DNA of 64,000 bases, from NCBI GenBank assembly GCA_028386065.3, contig JAKUCV010006776.1, positions 151,746-215,745 of the forward strand, written 5' to 3'. Below are positions 10,529 to 23,050 of this stretch, piece after piece. The first letter of the stretch is position 1; each line of letters begins with the position of its first letter. This DNA is from Turnera subulata. Lineage: Eukaryota; Streptophyta; Magnoliopsida; Malpighiales; Passifloraceae. The position numbers and the translations under genes were made by a program. The notes beneath the pieces are model-generated. The model did not search any database, was not told the origin of the DNA, and was given only the letters and a program-made list of their open reading frames with translations.

Positions 10529-12373
10529 TCCAATAAGAGAAAGAAATGGAGAGATTGATGGATTGTAGAATGCTTTTGTTCTGAGTTGTGGAGAGTATGG
10601 TATGCGCTTGTTCCTATTTGTAGTACTGAATTCTAATTTTCTATAGCACTGTGCAATGCTTCAAAAACTTGTGTTGAAGTAACTTTACACAAATGCTAAG
10701 ATTTTGAATTGTTGTCATTGATTGCATTGGAAAACACTTCTTGCTTTGTGGGTTTTCTAGAGGTTTGCCTGTCTACATCTCAAGGCGAGGGTATTCGCTG
10801 GTTTGATTAATACGAAGTTCCTACATTGATTACAAAAGGATTTTCATTTTGAGATGATGAGATCTCATATGGTTTGTTTCATGTTCCATTCTTTGCCGAG
10901 TAGTACAGGTTTTACTTATTTTTTTGGGTCCTCAAAATACATAGATTCCGGTTCACTTTGAGCATGCTTAGACTTAATAGTTAACCACACAGGTTTTCAA
11001 TGTTAACTTACAGCAAAGACCTGTTTTACTCGTGTTCTTGTTCAGTTCAGTGATGCCATCTATCCATTTTTTTTTTTTCTGTTTACGTACCTTGTCAGTC
11101 ACATCTGATTAAGTCTTCGTGCAATGCAAGGTTTAGTTGGCTATTAGCTGGAAAAACCAAAAGGAACTAAAACATGGAAAATTCTTGCATAATATAAGCA
11201 TCGATGTAAGTACTTCCAGGGAGTTCGCTTTTCTACTCAAAGCCAAATATCGTAACAAGTAACATTTCCACAACAGAGAGAACTAACAGTTGTTTGTGAC
11301 CTATGAGAATATCCATTCACTCTAAAAGGCATTCTTTCAGTATAACAAAGAACACATCAGTCTCCAACAGGTAGTGAAAGTGCACAAAATTGACAAGACA
11401 ATGTGGAATTCTCATTTTCTTTTCGTTTCCTTCTATTTTCTAATCACAGAGTGCCTCATCACCACAACCTTTACCACAAACAATTGGAGGAAAAACTAAT
11501 TACATTTTGGGGACCGAATTCTAGGCCCAGTCAAACAATAAGAAACTGGAAAAAAGAATGAAAATAATTGGTTTCTTGTACAAAACTGTATTTCTTTTTG
11601 GTGTTACCGTATGGTGAAAACTTGCGTTTCCTGGCGTAGTTTCAGCGACAGACAATAACAAGACAAAGGAAAAGGTCCAGGCCATGATATCACCCACATT
11701 GTTATGGCTTTGGAATTTGAGGATATATGCCTGCTTGCAGCAAAAAAGGTTGGCAAGCTACTTTCTGAGTATGAACACCACCAAACGATATGCACCTCCC
11801 CGATCTGCTGGAGAGAAAACACTGAAGGCATGGACAACCATTTCTCACTCCTGCATAAAATTAAAATAGTTAGGCAGCATTCCTGGTCAGGCTAAATAAT
11901 TCACTTCTAAACTAGCCTAGCAATACATGCATCAAGAGAATATTTCAACTGCGCCCTTGTGGAGCATTTCAGGAGCTATACTGAGGAAGAACAAGCAGGA
12001 TCCATGACAACCATATAGGACAAGATTGCATTGAGGAATGACAATGTCACAGTCTGGAAAAAGATTAATGCCTGCATTTAAGTTGCTCAGCCAATTTGAT
12101 AAACATGAACGTGCTGAATGTTGTGGGAGTGGGAGTTAATTGGCATTTTAGCTTTCATAGAGAGCATCCAACTCAAATTGGAAGGTAGAAATATTGAAGT
12201 TTGAACCAGATTTTGCCCCTCTCTGAGGTTTGGAAGCTATTTCCACATGCAGACCCATACATGCAATTCACTAAGCGAGTGCGAGAGAAAGAGAACAACA
12301 ATTACTGTCAGAAGGATCACGGAAAAGGACGAACATCAGAAAGCAGCTGACACTCACATTCAGCGCCCTGCAA
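10529..12373. other. Intergenic between TED7-like and TBL genes
   Basis: Contains the promoter of the TED7-like gene (divided from it by no obvious TATA box) and the 3' flank of the TBL gene. Short open frames on both strands show no family resemblance. No repeat signature seen. Confidence 0.5.
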
Positions 12374-14282
12374 CTACGAAGGAGAACTCCATGGTTCGTA
12401 GAGCAGGTATGACAGAAATATTTCATTCCACATATCAGGGACACCAGGTAAACACCAGTGACTACAATCAGGCACAGTTGTATTGCCATTCCATTTGCCC
12501 ACATGTGCATCACTCCTGAAAGCTGACATAGAGGTTACACGAAGTACAGTTATAGGGACCGACATATTGTCTACCACCTCCAATATTATGTCGGAATATA
12601 TGCTTCTGTCTCTCCCTCTGGCCTCTGACGTTGGGTGTTCTGTCACATTACACCTCCTAGGAGGCTGATAGCTGATACAAAAGAAGATATCATTATTAGT
12701 CATTTTTTAAGAGACAATGTGCATCATATGGTAATAAGGGTAAACAACAACAAGATTAACAAGACGTTCAAGACAAACAAGCTTGGAGGAGGTACTATGT
12801 CCAATGACTTAGTCCTATACCTGAAACAGAATGTTAATGACAGAGTTCTCAGGGAATATGCAACTTCACATACAGAGGTGATGCTGTTCAAATAGGAAAC
12901 TTCCAGTCTTTGCTAAAAATAAATGAACTTTGCTAAAAATAAATGAAGCAAATCAAAAGGAGATATCATAACTTCTCAAGGACACAACTCAATCAAAACA
13001 GAGAGCAGTTGTTACAAAAATAAACATTTTGGCACCCTTAAACAGTTCTTTTTTTGTATACGAACCCTTAAACAGATTAATGTTCAAGCAATCACTCAAG
13101 TCCAGAGCTGATCGTGTTCAGAAGCAGAGCATCATGGTAACAGTATGAAAGAACTACCTCCAATGAGATGGCTCAAAAGTCCGAAAGAAGATGCGTGTTC
13201 TATTAGTGTCAACTGAAGTCGTAACCCATGATGCCCAAGTGTCCAGTGCTATTCTAAAGGCAGCAGGAATTGAAAGCCCAAGCTTTAATGAATTTCCAAC
13301 CTGGAAATAGCAGCCCCTGTCCAATATAAAGCTCACACGTAAATTGACAGATCATGCTTGAGTTAGAAGAGGTACAACAAAATTACTCGTTCCAGATTCA
13401 GAACAACTTTACACTTAAGCGGAAAACTTACATTTGAAAGAGCTTCCCAGGCACCCACCATTGTCCTGTATTGAATATGAGAACATCTGAATTAACCCAT
13501 TGATCGCTAATATCATCCAACTTGTCAAGCCTAAGAGTTGATCTCACCCGTCTTGGCACATGATTTGGTATCCAGCCTTGTTGCACCAAGAAAACCGAGC
13601 GAAAGAACTCAATTGTTAGGTTAAAGGAGCTAAAACGAACTGCTAAAAATCTAATCCGTTTTGTGATCTTATTACTGTTGACTTCATAAACACTCCTTTT
13701 ATCATCTACTCCGGTCATGAGCAAACAAATTAGTGATTCCCACTGCGTTCTACTCATAGAATCACCAACAAACACAATCCTCTTGTTTTGAAGCCTTAGC
13801 AATATATCATGTACATTGAACCTTGGAATTTCACAATGCTTGGGTTTCCACCTCCATTTAACATAGTCCTTGTCGTCCCTCCCATTCCCCAAGCAGTTGA
13901 ATCCTTGTTCCACAAAGGGACATTCTGAAGCATTATACAAAGGGTAACCATCATCCACAACCCAATTTCCATCAAAAACATCACAATCTTCCATTGACTC
14001 GTCAGAGTTTGAAATACCAAAGCTCTGAAACGCCTGAGTCAGGCTTGGAAGCACATACATATAACCACCGGCAATGGCCATTGAAAAGGAAAGCAAAGAA
14101 CCAATCGCAACAAGCACACGAATCCAATGTGACAGCGAGTTTGATCGACTTACTCTCGGGCTAGGGAAACTCGAGGATCTTGGGGCTACAAAACTCAAGG
14201 ATCTAAAATTCACGGATCTTGGGGCTCCCGCACCCAAGGCCCTTGGGTTGAATGACTTGCTTCTGTTGAAAGTAGACACCAT
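12374..14282 (-). CDS. TBL10/11-like polysaccharide O-acetyltransferase
   Basis: Three coding exons with consistent GT/AG borders and phase: 14282-13432, 13316-13158 and 12656-12374, giving about 430 residues. A Ser/Arg-rich cytosolic N-terminus precedes one signal anchor (about 57-77, IRVLVAIGSLLSFSMAIAGG), then the PMR5N domain (CDVFDGNWVVDDGYPLYNAS...CPF) and the esterase-type catalytic domain. The latter has the GDS motif VGDSMSRTQWESL and the DxxH motif in VPDCSHWCLPGVPDMWNE. TBL proteins are Golgi enzymes that acetylate xylan, mannan or pectin; the closest family members I recall are TBL10/11, of which TBL10 is linked to rhamnogalacturonan I acetylation. The start is the ATG at 14282; a UTG-type codon three codons upstream is not needed. 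The gene appears intact. Confidence 0.88.
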
Positions 14283-14970
14283 CTCAATCAACCATACTAT
14301 AAAGAATCAGCAAAACCATTTCTCGTATTGAAAGGGGCCATCAATGCCAAGTACACACCATCCCATCAACCATTTCTCGCATTGAAAGAGATTATCAATG
14401 CCAGATCCCCAGCAACGTAATGCAACTCTCCATAGCCAAAAAGAACTTCAAATCCATAACATTCTCGATCCAATAATCACCAATGCAGGTATCAGGCATT
14501 ATCATATAAGTACTAAAAATCATCGAGGGTTGTAAGAGTGGAACGACAGCACTTTTGTTGTCCACTTAATTGAAAGAATATCCAACAAAACCCAGAATTC
14601 GAAAATTTGAGCTCAAGACCACCTTTTGAGCGCAACCCACCAATGAAGTAAATGAAAGACCAAAAGGGTATCGCTCAAATCTCCAGAAAATCAGACCCAG
14701 GAAGAACCGATCAATCCTAATGACACACACGGCTGAAATTGACAATGTGAATGATCCTATGATTATCAGCTCGCCGGTTGATGCAGAGAGTTAAAAGAAC
14801 CTACCTTTAATTGGCGGAAGTGGAGAAGTTGACAACTGCACGTGGAAATGAAGAAAAATGGACGTAGAAAGTGGATTTACATGCGAAGGAGATCACAAAG
14901 CAATTGAAACGAGAGAGAGATATTGTGGAGGAAGAAAAAAGAAATAAAAAAAAGGCGAATGCTGGACTGC
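14283..14970 (-). promoter_or_regulatory. 5' leader with intron of the TBL gene
   Basis: A donor site (CAATTAAAG then GTAGGTTC on the - strand, GT at 14803-14804) follows a T/C-rich leader, suggesting a non-coding first exon of about 14805-14950 and an intron reaching close to the ATG. A TATA box lies just upstream (14971-14982). Confidence 0.5.
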
Positions 14971-14982
14971 CTATATTTTATA
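14971..14982 (-). promoter_or_regulatory. TATA box of the TBL gene
   Basis: TATAAAATATAG on the - strand, upstream of the inferred leader exon. Confidence 0.5.
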
Positions 14983-16877
14983 ATTTTTATTAAGGTGGTT
15001 AGATTTGGTATGAAGACGTGTCCTAATTCTTTAATCTTCTCTTTTCTTTGTTTACATTATCCTTAGCCATTACCATAATATAAATCTCGAGAAGCATTTT
15101 TTTTTTTTGACAGAAATCTATAGAAACATCAAACATTGTTCTTTTGATCAAAAAAAAAAAAATCAAACATTGTTCTTAAAAAAATCAACTACAGTTCAAT
15201 GAGTAGCGGGAGCAGAAGCTTATGCAGGATAATTAGCTGCCGGATTCTTGCAGGGGGAGCTGGGCTGGACAGAAGTCTGTCGGGATAGTTGTCTCCAGAT
15301 TGAGAAAATTAAATTTGGAACAAAAATATGTTCTCAATTTGGACCGGATTTGAGAAATCAATGCATTGGAGTGGGGGAAGAAATGGATGTGGGTTTGTGG
15401 AAGTTTTTGACCGATGGTTATGGGTATGGGAGAGTTGGACTGGACTGGATTGATGCGAAAGTTGCATAACTAATTTAGACATGGATTGGGCCTTGCATCT
15501 TGCAACCTACTTTAGGCTCTTTTCTTGGGGCCTTCCAATACTCCATTCTTCTTCCATAAAAAAAAACACTCCATCTTTCTAGCTCCTCCATCTTGTATAT
15601 GGAGGAGGTGAGGAGAATAATTGAGTTGACGGGGACCGCATTAATTGCACAATCATTGAATGTTGTAGTACTTCACTTGACGACAGGGATTGAGATCAAT
15701 AATAGGTCATGTTTTATACCCATCACGAGATCAAGGATCTACCTATCTACAAAAAGTCAAAATGATTATGAAGCTTCTTGTTCTTGAGGTAGGTGGACAC
15801 ATGTTTTCAGTTCTTTCAAGTAGATGGACCAACCACCATCTTCTTTTACCCAATCTACTATATTTGTTAGCATCCAAAACAAATATAATAGATTTACCAA
15901 ATGAACATATGGAAAGAAGACACATATATGCTAGTTCTTAAACTTCCAAATTAACGGTAGAACTCCAACGTTGATAGCAAATTCAGCCCATTAAAGCATC
16001 GAGAACATAATTTATATCCAAAGAAGAAACACCAAGAATGTAAATGCCTGCACTTGTTTGTATTGTTATTTTTCTGTTTAATGTTTAATGTGCAAATAGA
16101 GGGAGACAGATGTGTTTATATAACAGATGTGTCATGTATTAGCAAGAACTTAATTATTGAGTTAAATAAGTTTTTGAGTGATTGTGGCTCATCCCCAACA
16201 AACAATTATAAATTTAACGCCCGATACCCCCAAAAGAAAACAAACAATAAATGCCAATATTCTTCTCTTTAATTAGTTATTTTTTTCTCTCCTATTTGAC
16301 ATGTGTGTTACATAACTCACCTAATTTTTTATTGTTGTGATCTTGACTCACCACCTAATTGGCAAGTAGGCGGACACATGTTTTTTCAATTTTCTTTGCT
16401 AGGTGGGTGGAAAAGTAACCCCGATTAATTTTATGGCCCTAAACGATGGGTCCGCGACGGTCAAATCTAGCAATTATTATGTGATTAATCTGGTGGCGAG
16501 ATTTGTTGCATTATTCATTATTTACCTTTCCAAACCGATGATTTTTGTGTTTGATTTTCTTAAAACATCAGTCATCATGATTACTAAATGGCTATGTATA
16601 GTAGGTATGTGCGACTTCAAAGTGTCAAGAAAAAAATGAGGAGATATTCCAAAAATTTAAAACAATCATTTTTTTTTTTACCCTAACGACCAATTGAGCT
16701 CAAATTTTTCTGGTGGGATTAATCTTCTTAATTATTTCTAAAGGAAAAAATCATAGAAAAAGAGTAACATACATGTATGCGTAGGTAGCAACGTGGGAAT
16801 CTTATATCCCTACAAGAAAGTAGTCTTATACTCTACCCTAGTGCATAATAACTTCTCTATTTTTTAATTTTGATAGA
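14983..16877. other. Intergenic, unassigned
   Basis: A+T-rich. Two loosely related segments contain GGACACATG next to GTAGG (about 15790 and 16370), perhaps old repeat remnants. Open stretches such as 15248-15469 resemble nothing I recognise. Confidence 0.4.
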
Positions 16878-16887
16878 AAATAAATTT

Positions 16888-17162
16888 GGAATAAAGTGTT
16901 TTTTCATCCTTGTATTAGACCTCAAGTTGGAAGTTATCCCTTTATTAGATTTTGGCTTGTTTTTATCCCTCAATTTGTGAAATTTGTCTTATTTTTATCC
17001 TTGTGTTCGACTTTTTGGCTTATTTAGAGACTTTTTAGCCTATTTAGAGGGATGAAAACAAGCCAAAATCCATAGACATAAGGATGAAAATAGACTAAAA
17101 CCAATACAAGAATGACTTTTAACTTTATCGTCTAACACAAGGATGAAAAAAGGCTTTAATCC
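16888..17162. mobile_element. Foldback MITE, 275 bp, Mutator-like target duplication
   Basis: Starts GGAATAAAGTGTTTTTTCATCC and ends GGATGAAAAAAGGCTTTAATCC, inverted repeats. Most of the interior is also self-complementary (ATCCTTGTRTTAGAC / GTCTAACACAAGGAT and further). The 10-bp direct repeat AAATAAATTT flanks it at 16878-16887 and 17163-17172. The long duplication suggests a Mutator-type element. Confidence 0.8.
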
Positions 17163-17172
17163 AAATAAATTT

Positions 17173-17923
17173 TCTGATTAACCAAGTGGAATGCAACATG
17201 ACTTACATTAAAAAACAATTGTAGAAAAAAAATGCAAAAACTCAATTAGATTGGTGACTGCAGAGTTCAGCTGTCCTTGAACGTGGGGCTCTCTTACAAG
17301 TTTCAACAACTTTTAGCTGAAAGACATGAAGCGAGCAGTGGAAAGCAATAATTCTTAGCCTGAAAGAAGATTTTTTTTTTTTTGGTTTCTTTCGTTGAGG
17401 TATTATTATGAGAAGGAAGACAAGAAATCAATAACTAAAGTTTTTGCTTTTCACACAGTTATACTTTGTTTGGGAGGTTGCAATCAATTGGAAGAATTTA
17501 TTTGCGAGCTTACAGAAAGAGTGTTGACTATTCATCAAAACAAGTGTTGACAAACCAGTCCAAGTCTACCATCAATTCTTCACGATTGATCACAATCACA
17601 TCTTTACCCATCATGAAATTTTATAGAAAAAGGAAGCAAATGGTACTAACAAAAAAAGAAAAGAGATGGGAAAGTAAGTAGTACTACTGACCTCCAAAAT
17701 ATCATCATGAAACTTTTTACTTCTTGGATGAAAAGGAACGAGTACAGAAAGGGAAAGACATTATTTCATTTATGAAAGCCAAGAACACAAGTACAGAAAT
17801 AGACAATTTTTTTTTTTTTTTGAGGAAAGATGGAGATATAACATTAAGCAAGCACTATCAGTACAACGAGAGAGGAAGGAAATTACTATAAAAGCAAAGT
17901 CTAAAATCCCACCACTGGCTTAA
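17173..17923. other. Intergenic, 3' flank of P450 gene A
   Basis: A+T-rich, with homopolymer T and A runs. No gene or structured repeat recognised. Confidence 0.5.
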
Positions 17924-19561
17924 TTAGTTCCACTGATGCTTCTTGGGGATGACAATGACATCATGCTTGTTATAGACAGCCATGGTGCCAGTGTCTTCCA
18001 TGGGCAAATCTTCAAACTTCATGCCACCTGGCAACGAATAGTCATACCCATACAAGAGGTTAGCCAGGTTGTGCTTGACAGCAGCCGCACCCATAGTCAA
18101 ACCAGGACAAATCCTACGCCCAGCCCCACAAGGCACCAACTCATAGTGTGATCCTGTGAAGTTGACCTCAGCGTTTTCTCCGGACTCGAACCTCTCAGGA
18201 TAGAAGACTTCAGGATCCTGCTTCCACCGGCTGGGGTCTCTTCCAAGGGCATAGGTGTTGACCATTATGGATGTGTTTGGGGGAATGTCATACCCACCAA
18301 TCTTGACATGTTTCATGGAGAAATGTGGGATCAGCATAGGAACCGGAGGATGGAACCTGAATGTTTCCTTGATAATGCAATCCAAGAACTTCAACTTGTC
18401 AAGAAAACTAGGATCCACTCCTCTCTGGTTCGGACCCACAATTTTTCTCACTTCATCCTGTGCTTTCTTCATGAGTTTTTGATCTTTGATACATTCTGCG
18501 AATGCCCATGTTGTTGTCACCGTAGTTGTGTCTATGGCACCAATATATATATCCTACACCACACCAAAAAGAAAAACCCAAAAAACAGTGTCGATCAAAG
18601 GGAGATAAATAGATAATAACAAATAATATGCTATAGCTAGCTAGTTTCTTACCACAAGAACTGCTTTGATGTGCTCTTTGGTCATCTGAAATGAGGACTT
18701 TTTGTCCCTCATCAAGCCTAGCAAGATATCAACCAAATCTTCATGTTCCTGTTTAGGCCTATTAGGATCCAGATGCTGCTCAATGACACGAGACAAATAA
18801 CCATCCATTTGTCTAAACACTTCGTCTTGACGCTTAGCATCCCCGGTCACGAAGTCAATAAACTTCCCGAATGTTGGGAAGAAATCAGAAGCATGAAAAG
18901 TACCCAACATGTCCATTGCACCGTGGACCACATCGCTTAGTTCATTCTCGAACGCCGATTTCCCGTAACTATTGCCAAAGGCAACAGTCCCGATGAACCC
19001 ATCAGTGATCTCAAAGACCCTCTTGGTGACATTCACAGGGTTAGGGTATGCATTGTTCAACGTATCAAGCAGCTTCTCCATCTGTTGCTCTCTTGCGTAC
19101 CAAAGCATGTGCACTTTTTTCATGCTTAGCAGCTCAAATATGACAAGCTTACGCATCTCCCTCCAGTACTCGGAGTATGGAGCGAAGGCCACGTCGAGGT
19201 AGTTGTAGGATATTTTCCCTGGCACAGTAGAGGGAGGGCGACTACATGTCTCGAGATCAAGATCCTTGAACACCACCTTTGAGTATTCAGGGGAGGAGAT
19301 TATTATAGCAGGGACACTACCTAGCTGAAGCTTCATAACGGGACCATACTTTTGTGCTAGATTCCATAGTGATTTGTAGTGGTACTTGCCCAGTAGATGA
19401 AGGTGGCCAATAATGGGAAGTTTTGGCGGGCTTGGTGGGTATCTCATCCCTTTCTCATCTTTGCTTTTGAATAGAAGCATAGTGAGGATTGGAACAAGGA
19501 ATACCACCAGGATGGAAAGCCATTGGGGAGAGAAGGAGGAGGCTATGGTGGCAATAGACAT
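17924..19561 (-). CDS. CYP71-type cytochrome P450, gene A
   Basis: Two exons, 19561-18653 (303 codons) and 18553-17924 (209 codons plus stop), phase-0 intron; 512 residues. An N-terminal ER anchor (ILVVFLVPILTMLLF) and hinge PPSPPKLPIIG lead into the globular domain. The second exon carries the I-helix (GAIDTTTVTTTWAFAE), ExxR of the K-helix (KETFRFHPP), PERF and the haem loop VPCGAGRRICPG. In the haem signature FxxGxRxCxG the Phe is Cys. The intron position just before the I-helix is standard for A-type P450s. Such enzymes oxidise specialised metabolites at the ER with NADPH-P450 reductase; the substrate is unknown. The ATG at 19561 was chosen because it aligns with the starts of genes B and C; an upstream in-frame extension is likely leader. 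First of three tandem paralogues. Confidence 0.9.
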
Positions 19562-19625
19562 ATTTTTCCCAGATGGGTGGGAATAATTGCCTTTGTTTTT
19601 CTGTGCTCCATTACTTCTGCTACCT

Positions 19626-19638
19626 CTTAATTTATAGG
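19626..19638 (-). promoter_or_regulatory. TATA box of P450 gene A
   Basis: CCTATAAATTAAG on the - strand, 65-77 bases above the ATG. The same 13 bases precede gene B (22697-22709). Confidence 0.6.
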
Positions 19639-20948
19639 CAGCAAAATTCATCAAATCTTTCCATTTTGGTCATCTAGTTTGTCTTTTCTGTATAGTGCTG
19701 TTTTTTAATACTAGCTAGTCCTGGGACTCAAATCTGAGAACTCATCTGTCTTGTTCGCGTATAGTCGGCTTCATTGCAAGTGCATTATTAGACATGCATC
19801 AGCTTGTATTTTTTTTTTTTTTAATGAAAAGCTCGCAGTAGTTAGTTAGACAGACATTCTTGTTGGGATTTAATTAGGTGAACACATGTTAAATTCTCCT
19901 CAATTCCGGCCTTTGTTTATTGAAGTAGGTAAAACTCCTGTTCTAGTTCTGCTTCCCTCTTGTTTTGAGTGCCCCGGAAGAGGAGCAATTAAATGGCTGA
20001 CACTTTATTTTGGCATGCATTCCAGTTTTTTTAATTATGTTTAAATAATCAGAAATATGTTGGATTAAGGATAGGATACAAGGGCATTACAAGAATGAAA
20101 CTAAAGAAAAAAAATCTAAATTAACAAAAGAAAAAGAAATAATATTTTACATAGATAAGGATAATAAAGTTATAATATTCTGCTTTGATAAAAGAAAGAA
20201 GATGAAGAAGGAGAAGAAAAAGAAGAAGAAGAAGAAGAAAGTTTTTAGCCTCTTCATATTCATAATAAAAAGTAACGATAAAATTCCAAATCGGGGCAAC
20301 ATAAGATAAATAACAATTTGGAAAATAAAATTAAATTCTTATTCTCCTGAAGGATTGCAGGCCGACGACTTACCTGCAACTTGATACGGGCTGCCTCAAT
20401 TTGTACAAAGCTGTGGCCCATTAGAGATAGCTGGACAATTCTCCACAAGAGGCCCCTGGGCCTTGGACAAGCCTTAAGCCTTTTTTGCTTTGTACTATCA
20501 TTTCTGGATCCAGTAATTAATTGGCACGTGCTCTAGCTAAGAAATGCCTCGTGGTATTTTTTGAATTATTATTATTTGGTGAAATGACAGTAGTGAGGTG
20601 ACTGGGAAGCCTAAAGGATTTGCTTTTCCAGGAGATCAAGATTACTAGAAACCTACTAATTAAAACGTACACCAAATTAAGCAAACAAGGGTCTGTTGGA
20701 ACAATCTACTTGTAATACTGTGATGCATCCTTTTTGACATTATAAAAAAAAAAAAAAGAAGAAGAAACAAATTACAAACAAGATATGGAAAGAAAAACAC
20801 TTTATTTATTCCTTGTTTGTGGGGGGAGAGGAAGGAGATAGTACAGACAGAATGGAGAAATCAAACTCAGAAATGGCAACAAGACAGCAGAAGAACAAGC
20901 AATGCAATAAAGCAAAGTTGATTAATCTTACGTGCAATATACATTCGA
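19639..20948. other. Spacer between P450 genes A and B
   Basis: Contains a GAA-rich microsatellite (about 20193-20241) and a short segment near 20340 (CTCCTGAAGGATTGCAGGCC) related to 39273-39300 downstream in the array. No gene is recognised. No HEC-like sequence seen here, unlike the other two spacers. Confidence 0.5.
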
Positions 20949-22619
20949 TCAATCCCACTCATGTTTCTTTGGAATAACAACGACATCATATTTGTTACAG
21001 ACAGTCATTGTGCCCACCTCTTGCATAGGCATATCTTCAAACTTGAGGCCACCAGGCAAGGAATAGTCGAAGCCATACAAGAGATTAGCCAGGTTGTACT
21101 TGATGGCAGCTGCACCCATGGTCAAACCAGGGCAAACCCTGCGCCCAGCACCGGCTGGCACCAGCTGGTAGTGAGAGCCTGTGTAGGTGACGTCGGCGTT
21201 CTCAGCCTCGAACCTCTCCGGGTAGTAGACCTCGGGGTTCTTCCAGCAGGCGGGGTCCCTTCCAAATGCATAAGCGCTGACCACTATGGATGTGTTGGCT
21301 GGGATGTCGTATCCACCCACCTTGATGTCTTTCATGGTGAAATGAGGGATCAGTAGAGGCACTGGAGGATGGAACCGGAAAGTCTCCCTGACAACACAAT
21401 CCAAGTACTTTAACTTGTCCAGCATACTTGGATCCACTTTGGTTTGGTTTGGACCCACAACCCTCCTCACTTCTTCTTGTGCCTTCTTCATGATTCTTTG
21501 ATTCTTGAGAACCTCGGCGAATGCCCATAAAATTGTTATAGTAGTCGTGTCAATGGCACCAAGGTATATATCCTTCGAAAAAAAAAAAAGACCCAAAAAC
21601 AAAATTTAGAAAAAAAAAAAAAAACCAATTTTTATCTATCTATCTATACATACACTATATATATTGCACGTGGAATTAATTAAAGGGAATATCACTTAAT
21701 TAATTACCATAAGAACTGCTTTGATGTGGTTGTCGGTCATAGTAAATGTGGACTTTTTGTCTCTCATCAACCCAAGCAAGATATCAACCAAGTCTTCGTG
21801 TTCAGGTTTAGGCCTCTTAGGATCCCGATGTTGAGCAAGGGCTTGGTTCAAATAACCATCAATCTGGTTGAATATATCGTCCTGACGAGCAGCATCTCCG
21901 GTCAACATGTCGATATACTTCCCTAGCGAAGGGTAATAATCCGCGAAATGGAAAGTACCAAGCATGTCCATAGCACCTTGCACCACCTCGCTCAGCTCAT
22001 TCTTAAACGACACCTTCCCGTAGCTCTTACCAAAGGCAACAGTCCCAATGAACCCATCTGTGATCTCGAAGATCTTCTTCGTGATGTTTATGGGGTTGGG
22101 GTATGCATGGTTCAAGGAATGAAGCAGGTTGTCCATTTGAGCTTCTCTTGCATACCAAAGCATCTGCACTTTCTTCATGCTTAGAAGCTCAAATATGATG
22201 ATCTTACGCATCTCCCTCCAGTACTCGGAGTAAGGAGCGAATGCCACGTCGAGGAAGTTATAGGACATCTTCCCCGGCACGGTCGCCGGAGGGCGGCTGC
22301 ATGTCTCGAGATCAAGGTCTTTCAAGACAACCTTGGAGTATTCGGCGGAGGAGATGATTATAGATGGGATGCTACCCATCTTAACCCTCATAATAGGGCC
22401 ATATTTTTTTGACAGCTTGAAAAGTGATACGTGAGGGAGGCGACCCAGCAGATGAAGGTGGCCTATGACGGGAAGACTCGGCGGGCTTGGTGGGTGTTTC
22501 AGTCCTTTATCACCTTTGCCTCTCAAAAGAAGCATGGTGAGGATAGGAACAAGGCACACCACCACCAAGATGGGAAGCCATTGTGGAGAGAGGGTAGCTA
22601 GTAGTGTTGCTACAGACAT
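20949..22619 (-). CDS. CYP71-type cytochrome P450, gene B
   Basis: Exons 22619-21708 (304 codons) and 21572-20949 (207 codons plus stop) with a phase-0 intron; 511 residues. Domain order as in gene A: membrane anchor (LPILVVVCLVPILTMLLL), hinge PPSPPSLPVIG, C-helix EYWREMRK, I-helix GAIDTTTITILWAFAE, K-helix RETFRFHPP, PERF and haem loop VPAGAGRRVCPG. Here the Phe of the haem signature is Ala, where genes A and C have Cys. The B K-helix has R in place of K before ETFR. No stops or frameshifts. ATG 22619 begins MSVATLLATLSPQW, colinear with A and C. Same ER oxidase role inferred; substrate unknown. Confidence 0.9.
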
Positions 22620-22696
22620 CTTCGTTTTCCCTTCTTCCCTTATTGGGTTGCAAGTACATATGTATTGCTGTGTGCTCTTTCTCGCTTACACTCCAC

Positions 22697-22709
22697 CTTA
22701 ATTTATAGG
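22697..22709 (-). promoter_or_regulatory. TATA box of P450 gene B
   Basis: CCTATAAATTAAG on the - strand, 78-90 bases above the ATG, identical to the box of gene A. Confidence 0.6.
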
Positions 22710-23050
22710 AACCAAGTTCACCAACCTCTCTTCCTTAGGCACATGCATTTCTGTTTTTCTTTTCTTCTTTTTCTTCTTACGTAGGCTCCTAACTGGCGGG
22801 GTATCATACTAAATCATTAAGCCTTTATATAACTAATTACGTTGTTGATTGGTAGTGGAAAGCAGGGTATTAAAAGTTAAACCTTGGTTTTTGCAGTTGT
22901 TAAAAATTTCCTATCTTTTTGTTTTTTTTTCTTTTTTGGTCTAAACATATCGTTATATTAATTAGAAATCATGCTTACACATCCCAATAGGTACACATGC
23001 AGAAACTAATTAAAACCATACTTGCTATATCATGTTCACAAAAGATCGTA
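22710..23050. other. Upstream flank of P450 gene B
   Basis: Contains a block (about 22850-22910, TTGATTGGTAGTGG...AAACCTTGGTTTTTGCAGTTG) conserved above gene C at 37245-37310: shared promoter-distal sequence retained since the duplication. Confidence 0.5.

Noticed and set aside
20193..20241. CRISPR-like or structured repeat
   Set aside because: It is a simple GAA-rich microsatellite without spacers; CRISPR arrays are not expected in a plant nuclear genome.
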